The position numbers and the translations under genes are program-made. This document shows, piece after piece, positions 8,852 through 16,890 of a stretch of DNA of 57,525 nt. Source of the stretch: JBDSZL01 sp039925145 (lineage in GTDB: Bacteria > Acidobacteriota > Vicinamibacteria > Vicinamibacterales > SCN-69-37); NCBI GenBank assembly GCA_039925145.1, contig JBDSZL010000059.1:1-57525 (forward strand). The letters run 5' to 3'. How positions within the stretch are numbered: position 1 is the first letter of the stretch; every line of letters starts with the position of its first letter. Under the pieces are notes generated by a model, which was not told the origin of the DNA, did not search any database, and was given only the letters and a program-made list of their open reading frames with translations.

Positions 8852-9424
8852 TCAACCCTTCAGGTGGAATAGGCGGAGCAGGTAGTCGCCCAGAAAAATG
8901 TAGATGCCGCAGATGGCGCCTTCGCCTAGCGCCACCCCGAGCAGGCACTTGGCCATGTTCACCCGCAGAATGCCGCACAGGTAGCAGATGAGATCGGTGG
9001 GCACGAGTGGAAAGAAGCTCCAGCCCACGATGATCGGGAACTCGTGGCGTTCGAGCAGATCGCGGACGCGGTCGTACTGGCGCGCGTGCCTGCGGCGCAG
9101 CAGCTCATCCAGGTGCAGGGCCTCCGAGAAGACGTAGATCGAGGCTGACGATACGACGATGCCGGCGAGCGTGAGCAAGAAGAGCCGCAGCGGCGGAAAG
9201 AATGCGACCGCCAGCACGACGAGCGACGTCGAGGGAATCAGCGTGAAGCCGCGCACGCACCCGAGGAGGAGGTAGAGCGCGCCTCCCATGAGGGCTGACG
9301 CGCCCACCACTCCGCCCAGCTCACGCTGGACGAAGTCGCGGTGAAACAGAAACAGATAAACGGCGCTGCCCGCGCACAGTATCCAGAGCGCGAGCAGCAG
9401 CATGCGGAGACGGGCGAGCGACAC
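8852..9424 (-). CDS. TVP38/TMEM64 (DedA/VTT-like) membrane protein
   Basis: An integral membrane protein of about 190 residues with 5-6 hydrophobic segments (MLLLALWILCAGSAVYLFLF, a re-entrant-type segment after FTLIPSTS, LFLLTLAGIVVSSASIYVF, FPIIVGWSFFPLVPTDLICY, LLGVALGEGAICGIYIF). The FTLIPSTS...FFPPL and FFPLVPTDLICYLCG elements match the SNARE-associated/VTT core found in TVP38 and DedA proteins, proposed to move lipids or ions. I chose GTG 9424 because AGGG lies 5 nt upstream and because the longer frame from 9508 would overlap the small gene remnant at 9441-9614. Family call good; substrate unknown. Confidence 0.8.
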   Translation of the reverse strand: MSLARLRMLLLALWILCAGSAVYLFLFHRDFVQRELGGVVGASALMGGALYLLLGCVRGFTLIPSTSLVVLAVAFFPPLRLFLLTLAGIVVSSASIYVFSEALHLDELLRRRHARQYDRVRDLLERHEFPIIVGWSFFPLVPTDLICYLCGILRVNMAKCLLGVALGEGAICGIYIFLGDYLLRLFHLKG

Positions 9425-9440
9425 GCGCGCCCTGCGTCCC

Positions 9441-9614
9441 TTAGCGCCCAGGCGTCGCAGCCGGCGCCTCGTACAGCCGAAGCCGTTGCACGGCGAACGG
9501 CGGCGCATCCGGCACGTTGGCCGTCTGCGTGATGCGCACGAACCTGGCGGCGGATGCCAACAGCGACGCGCCGCCGACCAGCGAAAGGGAACGAAGGACG
9601 TCTCGCCGCTTCAT
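9441..9614 (-). pseudogene. Tat signal fused to the last ~35 residues of a discoidin (F5/8 C) protein
   Basis: A 57-residue frame with a GGAG ribosome site upstream of its ATG starts MKRRDVLRSLSLVGGASLLA, a twin-arginine-like export signal. It passes directly into RFVRITQTANVPDAPPFAVQ and RLRLYEAP before stopping. The second part is how F5/8 type C (discoidin) carbohydrate-binding domains end in secreted dehydrogenases and glycosidases of this group. A complete protein would have several hundred residues between them. The joined N- and C-termini in one frame suggest an internal in-frame deletion. It may still be translated and exported, so it is either a pseudogene or a derived micro-protein. 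Confidence 0.6.
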
Positions 9615-9723
9615 CTGTTGCTCCTCGCGTGGACTGTCGATTCAGTTGTCCGATGAGCCTCGGATTCAAACTGTCGCGTCGCAAGCTCCACATCGCGCCT
9701 GATACGGCACCCGAGCCGCTGCC

Positions 9724-11199
9724 TCATCTCCGCCTTCTGAAGATCAGCGGCGAGAGCCACACCAGCAGAGTGGCCACGCCGAGGCCGGCCGCGATGGGAC
9801 GCTCGACGAACATCAGCGGGTGACCGTTGGCCTTGATCAGCGAGGTCACCAGGTTCTGTTCCAACATGCCGCCGAGGACCACGCCAAGAACCGTGGGCGC
9901 GATCGGGAAGCCGTTGGCCTCCATGAGGAATCCGAGCACGCCAAATGCCAGCATCACGCCCACGTCGAACACGGTGTTATTGATCGCGAAAGCGCCGACG
10001 ACGCAGAACAGGAGAATGACGGGCATCAGGACGCTGCGCGGCACGTGCAGCACGTTGCGCGCGAGCTTGATCAGCAGCCAGCCGAGTGGCGGCAGCAGGA
10101 GATTGGCGAGCAGGAACAGCAGAAACACCGCGTAGATGTTTTGCGGGTGCTCCACGAAGATGGCGGGCCCTGGATTCAGTCCCTTCAGGTAGAGCACGCC
10201 AATGACGATGGCGGTAATCGAGTCGCCGGGAATGCCGAAGACCAGCGCAGGAATCCAGGCACCCGCCAGCGCGGCGTTATTGGCCGCACTGGCCTCCACG
10301 ACGCCTTCCACATGGCCTGTGCCGAAACGCTCCGGCGTCTTGGACCAGCGCTTCGACACGCCATAGGCAATCCACGCGGCGATGTCCGCACCAGCGCCGG
10401 GCAAGGCTCCGACGACCGTGCCCAGGATGCTGCCACGCAGGATCGGCAGTCGATATTGCCGGAGCACCGCACCCTGCCCGCGGAAGACCCGTCCGATCGT
10501 CTGCTTGACCTCGTCAAGTGGGCCCTCTGACGACACCGCGTACCGGATGATCTCGGCTACGGCGAACATCCCGATCATCACGGGGATGAGCTGGAAGCCG
10601 CTCATCAGCGCCGCGCTGCCAAAGGTGAATCGGGGAAACGCCGCGGGATTCTCGAATCCAACGCTGGCCACGAGCAGCCCGAGCATGAGCGACACGAGGC
10701 CTTTGACCTGGCTGCCGGGCGACACGAAGATCGCGGACGTGAGCCCGAGCAGCACCAGCCAGAAGTACTCGAACGAACTGAACCGCAACGCAGTCTCAGC
10801 CAGTGCTGGCGCGGCCGTCATGAGCACGAGGACGCTGAACAGTCCGCCGAGTGTCGAGCAGAGCAGGCCCGCACCGAGCACCAGCTCAGACTCGCCCTTG
10901 CGTGTCATCGCATAGGCTTCGTCGCAATACGCCGCCGAAGCCGGCGTGCCCGGGATGCGCAGCAGCGCCCCAGGCACGTCTCCCGCAAAGATCGCCATGG
11001 CCGTTGCCGTGACCATGCAGGCCACCGCTGGGATTGGCGCCAGAAAAAATGTCACGGGCACGAGCAGGGCGACGCCCATCGTCGCCGTCAGGCCCGGGAT
11101 GGCGCCGACGAACAGCCCGAACAAGGCCGAGAGCAGGACGACCACCAGCACCGTCGGATCGAAGACAAGCGCGAACGCTTCGAGGATGTGCGTTACCAC
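9724..11199 (-). CDS. tctA: Tripartite tricarboxylate transporter, large permease TctA
   Basis: The 12-helix membrane subunit of a TTT carrier, importing di/tricarboxylates with a periplasmic binding protein. About 491 residues. Family signatures are present: GAIPGLTATMGVALLVP near the N-terminus and GALPGAGADIAAWIAYG in the middle, the duplicated G-rich loops of TctA. I start at GTG 11199: the upstream part of the open frame overlaps tctB out of frame and is not membrane-like. The GTG overlaps the tctB stop (GTGGTAA), implying translational coupling. It is last in the order tctC-tctB-tctA, all on the minus strand. Confidence 0.93.
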   Translation of the reverse strand: MVTHILEAFALVFDPTVLVVVLLSALFGLFVGAIPGLTATMGVALLVPVTFFLAPIPAVACMVTATAMAIFAGDVPGALLRIPGTPASAAYCDEAYAMTRKGESELVLGAGLLCSTLGGLFSVLVLMTAAPALAETALRFSSFEYFWLVLLGLTSAIFVSPGSQVKGLVSLMLGLLVASVGFENPAAFPRFTFGSAALMSGFQLIPVMIGMFAVAEIIRYAVSSEGPLDEVKQTIGRVFRGQGAVLRQYRLPILRGSILGTVVGALPGAGADIAAWIAYGVSKRWSKTPERFGTGHVEGVVEASAANNAALAGAWIPALVFGIPGDSITAIVIGVLYLKGLNPGPAIFVEHPQNIYAVFLLFLLANLLLPPLGWLLIKLARNVLHVPRSVLMPVILLFCVVGAFAINNTVFDVGVMLAFGVLGFLMEANGFPIAPTVLGVVLGGMLEQNLVTSLIKANGHPLMFVERPIAAGLGVATLLVWLSPLIFRRRR

Positions 11200-11657
11200 G
11201 CGATGCGCTCGAGAAGGCCCCAGGGCAGCGGGACGTGTAGCAGCGTGTAGAACCCGTAGTGAATGGCGAGGGTCGCGACGGCACTGACGGGAACGAGCGC
11301 GCGACGGTTTGCACCGAACGCTGCCAGCAGAACGCAGAGAAATACGAAGCTGGTGATGAAGAAGCCGAGTGTATTGGAAGCGCTGATGTAGAAGACCAGG
11401 TCGGCGATCACGGCGATGACCTTGATCGCCATTGGGCGAGTCCACCTGGCGCTGGCCACGATCTCCGTCCGCTTGTCGCTAAGGCCCGAAGCCAGGATGA
11501 CGGCGCCAAGCGCGGCGAGCATGACACCGATTGCCGTGGGAAGCAGTCCAGGTCCGACGTTTTGGCCAGGCATCGGCGGGAACGTGCGGGCGTACAGCGC
11601 AACGGCCAGGCCGAACACGAGGATCACCCCGCCAGTGGCAGTGTCAGGCAACTTCAT
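11193..11657 (-). CDS. tctB: Tripartite tricarboxylate transporter, small subunit TctB
   Basis: A 154-residue membrane protein with four predicted helices (GGVILVFGLAVALYA; LPTAIGVMLAALGAVILASG; a segment around VIAVIADLVFYISA; LGFFITSFVFLCVLLAAFGA plus a final one). The loop FPPMPGQNVGPGLLP is characteristic of TctB. It pairs with TctA, whose start it overlaps, and completes the TTT system with the lipoprotein encoded 86 bp upstream. Confidence 0.9.
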   Translation of the reverse strand: MKLPDTATGGVILVFGLAVALYARTFPPMPGQNVGPGLLPTAIGVMLAALGAVILASGLSDKRTEIVASARWTRPMAIKVIAVIADLVFYISASNTLGFFITSFVFLCVLLAAFGANRRALVPVSAVATLAIHYGFYTLLHVPLPWGLLERIAW

Positions 11658-11743
11658 GCAGGTGGACCGTCATCATCAGCGCGCGGGGCATCATCATATG
11701 AGCGAGTCGTGTGGTGACCGAGGGGGAGCGGACGGGGTCGGTG

Positions 11744-12721
11744 TTATCGCGCCAGGCCGACAGCCTTCATGGCCACGCCCATCTGGTTGTCGGACTCGGC
11801 CATGAAGCGGGCGAACTCGTCCGGCCCGGCCCACCGCTTCGAGAAGCCCCGGCTGGCCGAGAACTCCTGATACTCGGGCGCCTCGTATGCCTTCTTCACT
11901 GCGGCTTCGAGCCGGGCCTGGATCTCCGGCGGCATATTGCGCGGCGCCGCCATCCCGCGCCACACGCCCATCTTCCATTGGCTGCCGATCGCCTCGCGCG
12001 AGGTAGGAACGGCGGGATAGAGGCTCGTCGGCTGGTCGTCGAGGACCGCGAGGCTTCTGACCTTGCCGCTGTCGATGAGCGATCGGCCCTCCGGGTGCGA
12101 GCCCGTGACGATATCGACGCCGCCCGCGACCAGATCGAGCAAGCCCGCTGCGTTGCTGTTGCTGGGCACCCAGGGGACCGACGCCGGCGCGATCTTCTGT
12201 TCGTTGAGCAGCCCGTACAGCGCGACGTGCCAGATTCCGCCTTGCGCCGTGCCGGAGGCTTTGAGGCTATTGGGATGCAGTCTGATTGCTTCGAGCAGAT
12301 CGCCGAGCGAGCGGTACGGGGCGTCGGCGCGCACCTGCACCGCGGCCGCGTCGTAGTTCACCAGCCCGAGCGGCGCGAACGAGGCGCCCGTCAGATCCGT
12401 GAGCCCCTGGTGGTGCATCATCGTGATTTCCACGGTGATGATGCCGATCGTGTAGCCATCGGGTACGGCAGTCGCGATCGCCTGGTGGCCGACGACGCCG
12501 CTGCCACCGGTACGGTTCACGACGTTCAAGGGTTTACCGAGGTCGCGCTCGAGCAGGCTGGCGAGGGCGCGCGCGACTGCGTCGGTGCCGCCCCCGGCGC
12601 CCCACGGCACCACCAGCGTGATCGGGCGGCTGGGATAGGCGGCCTGACGGCTGCAACCGGCCAGGCACAGCAGGATGGCGCAGACCGCGGACCACTGTGC
12701 TTTCTGACGCGCGTTGTTCAT
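11744..12721 (-). CDS. tctC: TctC (Bug family) solute-binding lipoprotein
   Basis: The 325-residue periplasmic binding protein of the TTT system. It has a lipoprotein signal with the box CLAGC (Cys23), then YPSRPITLVVPWGAGGGTDA, the canonical first strand and carboxylate-clamping loop of Bug proteins, and RTGGSGVVGHQAIATAVPDG. Full length for the family. First gene of tctCBA. Bug proteins bind carboxylates, but the specific ligand cannot be read from sequence. The lipid anchor, in place of the usual free periplasmic form, is a modest variation. Confidence 0.93.
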   Translation of the reverse strand: MNNARQKAQWSAVCAILLCLAGCSRQAAYPSRPITLVVPWGAGGGTDAVARALASLLERDLGKPLNVVNRTGGSGVVGHQAIATAVPDGYTIGIITVEITMMHHQGLTDLTGASFAPLGLVNYDAAAVQVRADAPYRSLGDLLEAIRLHPNSLKASGTAQGGIWHVALYGLLNEQKIAPASVPWVPSNSNAAGLLDLVAGGVDIVTGSHPEGRSLIDSGKVRSLAVLDDQPTSLYPAVPTSREAIGSQWKMGVWRGMAAPRNMPPEIQARLEAAVKKAYEAPEYQEFSASRGFSKRWAGPDEFARFMAESDNQMGVAMKAVGLAR

Positions 12722-12747
12722 GGCGCTCCTCGCGTCGGCGGCCCCGT

Positions 12748-13077
12748 CTAGGTCAGCGTCGGTGTGTGGCTCGACGAGCGGTCGCCGTCAACCTCGATCT
12801 CGATGCCTCCCACGACACCGGCCACGAGGTTGTAGATCGCGGCCGCTATCGCGGTGAATACAAACCCCATCACCCCGTAGAAGATCGGGAGCGCGATGAT
12901 GGCCCCAGCGCCGAACAGCAAGCCCAGGGCCGCAGGAAAGTGCGATTCCGCCGGCATGGTGGTGCCGACGGCCAGGGCCGCGAGCGACACCAACGCGCCT
13001 ATCAACAGGCCGATGAGCGCGTACACCGCGCCAGCCACCTTTGCCACCGACATTGGACGCACTCGACGAATCACCAT
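12748..13077 (-). CDS. Small membrane protein (DUF3566-like)
   Basis: A 109-residue protein with N-terminal RRVRPMSVAKVAGAVYALIG, two long hydrophobic segments (residues ~10-35 and ~50-85) separated by a short loop, and the ending YNLVAGVVGGIEIEVD. This architecture, with a SVAKV start and a GGIEIE tail, is widespread in bacteria and resembles DUF3566-type small membrane proteins; function unknown. Start ATG 13077 has AGAGGG 8 nt upstream, so the longer frame from 13203 is not needed. It ends 26 bp before tctC on the same strand and could be co-transcribed with it. Confidence 0.75.
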   Translation of the reverse strand: MVIRRVRPMSVAKVAGAVYALIGLLIGALVSLAALAVGTTMPAESHFPAALGLLFGAGAIIALPIFYGVMGFVFTAIAAAIYNLVAGVVGGIEIEVDGDRSSSHTPTLT

Positions 13078-13256
13078 GGACAATCCCTCTGCCGGCACCG
13101 GCGGCCAGAACGTGCTTGCGAACGGAAACGTCGGCATCTTACCGCACCCCGCGCCCGCTTCTGGCGAAATTGCGGAGCCCGGCAGTGTGTGGCGTTCACA
13201 CATGTCAGGCGGCTGGGATAAGCTCGTCGGCGTCTCGCGCGTGCACAGGTGCCAAC

Positions 13257-13925
13257 ATGCTGATTTCGCTTCGCAACCTCGAGAAGTCCTATCCCCAGGG
13301 TCCGGCGCGGTATTACGTGCTGCGGCAGATCTCGACCGAGATTCGCGAGGGCGAGTTCGTGTCGATCATGGGACCGTCGGGCGCGGGCAAGTCCACCCTC
13401 TTGCACATCCTCGGCATGCATGACGCCGCGTGGTCGGGCGAGTACGACTTCCTCGACCAGCCGGTCCACCGCCTGAGTCCGAAGCAGCGTGCGCAACTCC
13501 ACAAACAGCACATCGGCTTCGTTTTCCAGAGCTACCACCTGCTGGACGATCTCACGGTGTACGAAAATCTCGAAGTGCCGCTCTCATACCGCGATATCCC
13601 GAAGAAAGAGCGGCAGAGCATGGTGGCCGACATCCTCGATCGCTTTCAGATTGTCGGAAAGAAGGATCTCTATCCGAACCAGCTATCGGGTGGACAGCAG
13701 CAGCTGATCGCCGTCGCGCGCGCCGTCATCGCCAACCCCAAGGTCCTGCTCGCAGACGAGCCGACCGGCAATCTCCACTCGGCGCAGGGGCAGGAGATCA
13801 TGGAGCTGTTCAAGTCCCTCAACGCGGCAGGCACCACCATCGTGCAGGTGACGCACTCGGATACCAACGCGGCCTACGGCAGCCGCATCATCAACTTGCG
13901 CGACGGGTGGATTGTGCAGGACTAG
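13257..13925 (+). CDS. ABC transporter ATPase, LolD/MacB type (orphan)
   Basis: A 222-residue nucleotide-binding subunit: Walker A GPSGAGKST, Q-loop region FVFQSYHLLDDLTVYENLEV, signature LSGGQQQ, Walker B VLLADEPTGNL and H-loop VTHS are all intact. The ENLEVPLSYR stretch and DEPTGNL place it in the MacB/LolD/FtsE group that drives mechanotransmission across the envelope. The first 72 codons of the longer open frame are unrelated, so the start is ATG 13257. No FtsX/MacB-type permease is adjacent: upstream is a divergent membrane protein and downstream an MFS carrier. Partner unknown. Confidence 0.9.
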   Translation: MLISLRNLEKSYPQGPARYYVLRQISTEIREGEFVSIMGPSGAGKSTLLHILGMHDAAWSGEYDFLDQPVHRLSPKQRAQLHKQHIGFVFQSYHLLDDLTVYENLEVPLSYRDIPKKERQSMVADILDRFQIVGKKDLYPNQLSGGQQQLIAVARAVIANPKVLLADEPTGNLHSAQGQEIMELFKSLNAAGTTIVQVTHSDTNAAYGSRIINLRDGWIVQD

Positions 13926-13966
13926 GCACACTCGCAATGTCCGACACCGGCCGATAAACTGCGCAC

Positions 13967-15205
13967 GTGGCGACCGGCGACCGGACAGCTCAGACCTATC
14001 GCTACGAGTGCTATCGATCTGTCGCCTCCGGCATTCTCGAGACCGCCAACACCACATTCCTGCTCATCATCGCCGTCCGCTGGTTTCAGGCCGGGGCGCT
14101 GGCCAAGGGCTGCGTGGCAGCAGGGCTCGGCGTCGGGTACCTCGCCACGCCGCTCGTCGTCGCGCTCGTGGAATCCGCCCGTATGCCCGTCGCCCGCGCG
14201 GCGGGGTACCTCGCGGCCGGCGGTGGACTCGCAATCCTCGTGGCCGCCTTCCTGCCCTGGGAGTCGGTGTTCGTCGTCACCACCATTCTGGCCATGGCCG
14301 CGACCGGCGCCATCATCCCGCTGGTCACGCAGATCTACCAGGACAACTATCCGGACAGCTCCCGCGGCAGCTTCTTCGCGCGCACGTTCATGATCCGCAT
14401 CGTGAGCGCCGCCGCGTTCAGCTTTGGTGGCGGCGCGCTGCTGTCGGCCGACATCGGCCACTTCCAGTTGATGCTGGCCTTCTTCGCCGCCGCGCTGGGT
14501 TTCTCGGCCTGGTGCCTCTGGCGCATTCCGTCGGCACCGCTGCACCTGTCGGAGGGCGGTCATCCGTTTCGCGCGCTGCGGTTTGTGCGCGACGACCGGA
14601 TGTTTCGGACCACGCTGATCTCGTGGATGCTGATGGGCTTCGCCAATCTCATGATGCTGCCACTGCGCGTGGAGTATCTGGCCAACCCGCGCTATCACCT
14701 GCAACTGGCGCCCGATGTCATCGCGCTGCTCACAGGGATCGTCCCCAATATCTCGCGGCTCGTGCTGAGCCCCGTCTGGGGATGGCTGTTCGATCGCGCC
14801 AACTTCTTCGTCGTCCGGATCTGCCTCAACGTCGGCTTTGCGCTGGGCATCACGTCGTTCTTCATGAGCGACAGCATGACGGGTCTGGTGCTGTCGGCCA
14901 TCGTCTACGGGCTGTCGGTCGCGGGCGGGGATGTGGCGTGGGGTCTCTGGGTCACCAAGATCGCGCCGCCCGAGCGTGTGGCCGACTACATGAGCGTCCA
15001 CACATTCTTCACCGGCGTGCGCGCCATGATCGCGCCCATCATCGGGTTCGCGGTGGTGGCGCGTTGGTCCATCGCGGCCACCGGCTGGCTGTCGGCCCTG
15101 ATGATCCTCGGTGCCACCGTGCTGCTCTTGCCTGAAATCAAGCACGGCGGCCTCGTCCGCAAGGTGGTCGCACCGGCGCAGCCGCCGATGGGGGCCGATG
15201 ACTGA
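13967..15205 (+). CDS. MFS transporter, substrate unknown
   Basis: A 412-residue inner-membrane carrier with about 12 hydrophobic segments in two halves. A cytoplasmic central loop at about residues 185-205 (LHLSEGGHPFRALRFVRDDR) separates them. A GTG start is used 41 bp after the ABC ATPase, with no clear ribosome site. Segments such as WGWLFDRANFFVVRICLNVG and the WVTKIAPPERVADYMSVH loop resemble MFS proteins of unknown substrate found in Acidobacteria and Planctomycetes. It might be co-transcribed with the ATPase, but a functional link is not evident. Confidence 0.85.
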   Translation: MATGDRTAQTYRYECYRSVASGILETANTTFLLIIAVRWFQAGALAKGCVAAGLGVGYLATPLVVALVESARMPVARAAGYLAAGGGLAILVAAFLPWESVFVVTTILAMAATGAIIPLVTQIYQDNYPDSSRGSFFARTFMIRIVSAAAFSFGGGALLSADIGHFQLMLAFFAAALGFSAWCLWRIPSAPLHLSEGGHPFRALRFVRDDRMFRTTLISWMLMGFANLMMLPLRVEYLANPRYHLQLAPDVIALLTGIVPNISRLVLSPVWGWLFDRANFFVVRICLNVGFALGITSFFMSDSMTGLVLSAIVYGLSVAGGDVAWGLWVTKIAPPERVADYMSVHTFFTGVRAMIAPIIGFAVVARWSIAATGWLSALMILGATVLLLPEIKHGGLVRKVVAPAQPPMGADD

Positions 15206-15261
15206 GGGAGACCTGACCGGCGGCCGTTTCAATGCAGAGGCCGCGAGTCTGTCGTGCCCGA

Positions 15262-15360
15262 TCAGAACGTTCGCGTCCACGCCTTCGGCCAGCGTTCCAC
15301 GACGACCTTCTGCTGGGTGAAGAACTCAGGCCGCCCGCGTGGCCAGGCAGGCGCGGTCCT
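15262..15360 (-). pseudogene. C-terminal stub of an aldehyde dehydrogenase (MMSDH-like)
   Basis: Just beyond the stop of the MFS gene at 15362, a frame reads RGRPEFFTQQKVVVERWPKA then WTRTF and stops. The FFTQQKxxxxRWP ending is typical of CoA-acylating methylmalonate-semialdehyde and related aldehyde dehydrogenases of about 480-500 residues. Only the final ~25 residues survive and no start codon or catalytic Cys/Glu region is present. It follows the transporter in the same orientation, as if the rest of the gene had been deleted. Confidence 0.5.
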
Positions 15361-15361
15361 G

Positions 15362-16663
15362 TTACCGAGACGGCGGAAACACGGGACGCGTGGGATCGAT
15401 GACGAACCAGCAGATCGTCCCGGCGGCAAAGTGCGCGCTGATCAGGTACAGCGGCAGGTTCCAGTTGCCAAACCATTCGACCGAATAGGCCACGATGAGC
15501 GGGCACAGCAGACTCACAATCTGGCCCGCGGTGTTCATCACGGCACCGACAACGCCCACGTGGTTGCGGCCCACCTCGATGCAGGTGCCCCAGGTGGCGC
15601 CCAGCGTGAACATCGCCGCCGCTGTCGCAATTGCGATGAGCACGGCGGCCACGATGGGCGTGGGGGACATGGCGGCCGCCGCCAACGAAATTGCCGCGAC
15701 GGCGTAGGCGATCGCCCCCACGGAACAGCGGCCCACGCGCAGCCCAAAGATCCGCACCAGACGATCGGTGATCACGCCACCGAACAAGTCGCTCGGCACG
15801 CTCACGAGCAGAGGAAGACCCGAGAGGAACCCCAGCGTGGTCGCATCGAACCCGTGACGCTCGTGCAGGTAGGTGGGCAACCAGGTGATGCAGAAGAAGA
15901 AAATGGCGCTGTTGGCCGAGTACATGATGCACAGCGCAATCACGTTGCGGCTGCGGAGCAGCTGCCCCCAGTAGGCCCAGCCGACGGTGTGCACCGAATC
16001 GGCTGGCCGCTCGGCCAGGATGTACTGCAGCTCGGAGGCGCTCACCGCCGGGTGCTCCGCTGGGTCATCCCGGTACCAGCGATGCCAGGCCAGCGCCCAG
16101 AGAAACCCAATCGCACCGAAGCACAGGAAGATGGCGCGCCAATGGAGATACGGCAGCAGTGCCACCACAAGGAGCGGCGTGACCCCACCCACCAGGTGCG
16201 CGCCCGCGAAGAAGATGCCCTGCACGGTGCCACGCTCGCGGCTCGGGATCCACCGGGAGAACGACCGGGCCGCACAGGGCCACGCGCCCGCCTCCCCCAT
16301 CCCGAAGAGAAAGCGCACGATCAGCATCACCGGGAACGTGAAGGCCGCCGCCGTGGCCATCGTGAACACCGACCACCAGATGACGATGCGCGTAAGGACC
16401 GCGCGCGTGCCGAGCCGATCGGCCCACCACGCGGTCGGAATCTCGAAAATGGCGTAGGCCAGTGCGAAGGCGCTGAAGATATAGCCCATCTGAATCTTGT
16501 CCAGATTCAGATCGCTCATGATGTTCGGCGCCAGCTTGGAGATGCACACGCGATCGAGATACGTGACCATCGCCAGCGTGGTGCCGAGCGCCACGACGCG
16601 ATAGCGCACGCGCGAGACGGCGGTCAAACGTTCAGGGGCGGCGGCGCTCGCGTGTGTGGCCAT
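15362..16663 (-). CDS. MFS anion:cation symporter (ACS), sugar-acid type
   Basis: A 433-residue 12-helix carrier. The N-terminal block VTYLDRVCISKLAPNIMSDL and the IFEIPTAWWADRLGTRAVL motif-A region match the ACS family that takes up galactonate, glucarate, hexuronates or tartrate. RFLFGMGEAGAWPC and SRWIPSRERGTVQGIFFAGA are further family marks. It is flanked by an aldehyde dehydrogenase stub and an SMP-30 lactonase stub, both enzymes of sugar-acid breakdown. The transporter may therefore be the survivor of a former catabolic cluster. Substrate not determined. Confidence 0.9.
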   Translation of the reverse strand: MATHASAAAPERLTAVSRVRYRVVALGTTLAMVTYLDRVCISKLAPNIMSDLNLDKIQMGYIFSAFALAYAIFEIPTAWWADRLGTRAVLTRIVIWWSVFTMATAAAFTFPVMLIVRFLFGMGEAGAWPCAARSFSRWIPSRERGTVQGIFFAGAHLVGGVTPLLVVALLPYLHWRAIFLCFGAIGFLWALAWHRWYRDDPAEHPAVSASELQYILAERPADSVHTVGWAYWGQLLRSRNVIALCIMYSANSAIFFFCITWLPTYLHERHGFDATTLGFLSGLPLLVSVPSDLFGGVITDRLVRIFGLRVGRCSVGAIAYAVAAISLAAAAMSPTPIVAAVLIAIATAAAMFTLGATWGTCIEVGRNHVGVVGAVMNTAGQIVSLLCPLIVAYSVEWFGNWNLPLYLISAHFAAGTICWFVIDPTRPVFPPSR

Positions 16664-16749
16664 TCAGCTGATCCGGATGTTCGCGCGGTTCGCGCTCATC
16701 ATACCGGGGTCGGCGCGCCGTGCACACCCCGGCAGGCGTTCAGCTGCGG

Positions 16750-16890
16750 ATGGCGAGCGTGACGTTCGGCGGCCCGGACCTTCGCACGGTCTACATCGGA
16801 TCGCTCCGCGGCACGCGGATTCCGTATTTCCGCGCCGCTGTCGCAGGCCTGCCCATGATGCACTGGCGCGAGGCGCCGCAAGCGCGCTAG
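16750..16890 (+). pseudogene. C-terminal stub of an SMP-30/gluconolactonase-like protein
   Basis: The frame reads MASVTFGGPDLRTVYIGSLR then GTRIPYFRAAVAGLPMMHW and stops. FGGPDxRTxYIGSxxGxxxPYFRxPxxGLPMxHW is how SMP-30/LRE-like lactonases end; their six-bladed propeller needs about 300 residues and two metal-ligand blades that are absent here. Its stop TAG overlaps the stop of the convergent kinase gene within a CTAG. It is most simply a remnant; an annotation tool might report a 46-residue hypothetical protein. Confidence 0.6.

Noticed and set aside
13922..15280. 452-residue antisense frame over the MFS gene at 13967-15205
   Set aside because: His/Arg/Asp/Gln-rich shadow of membrane codons; no start context and no motif.
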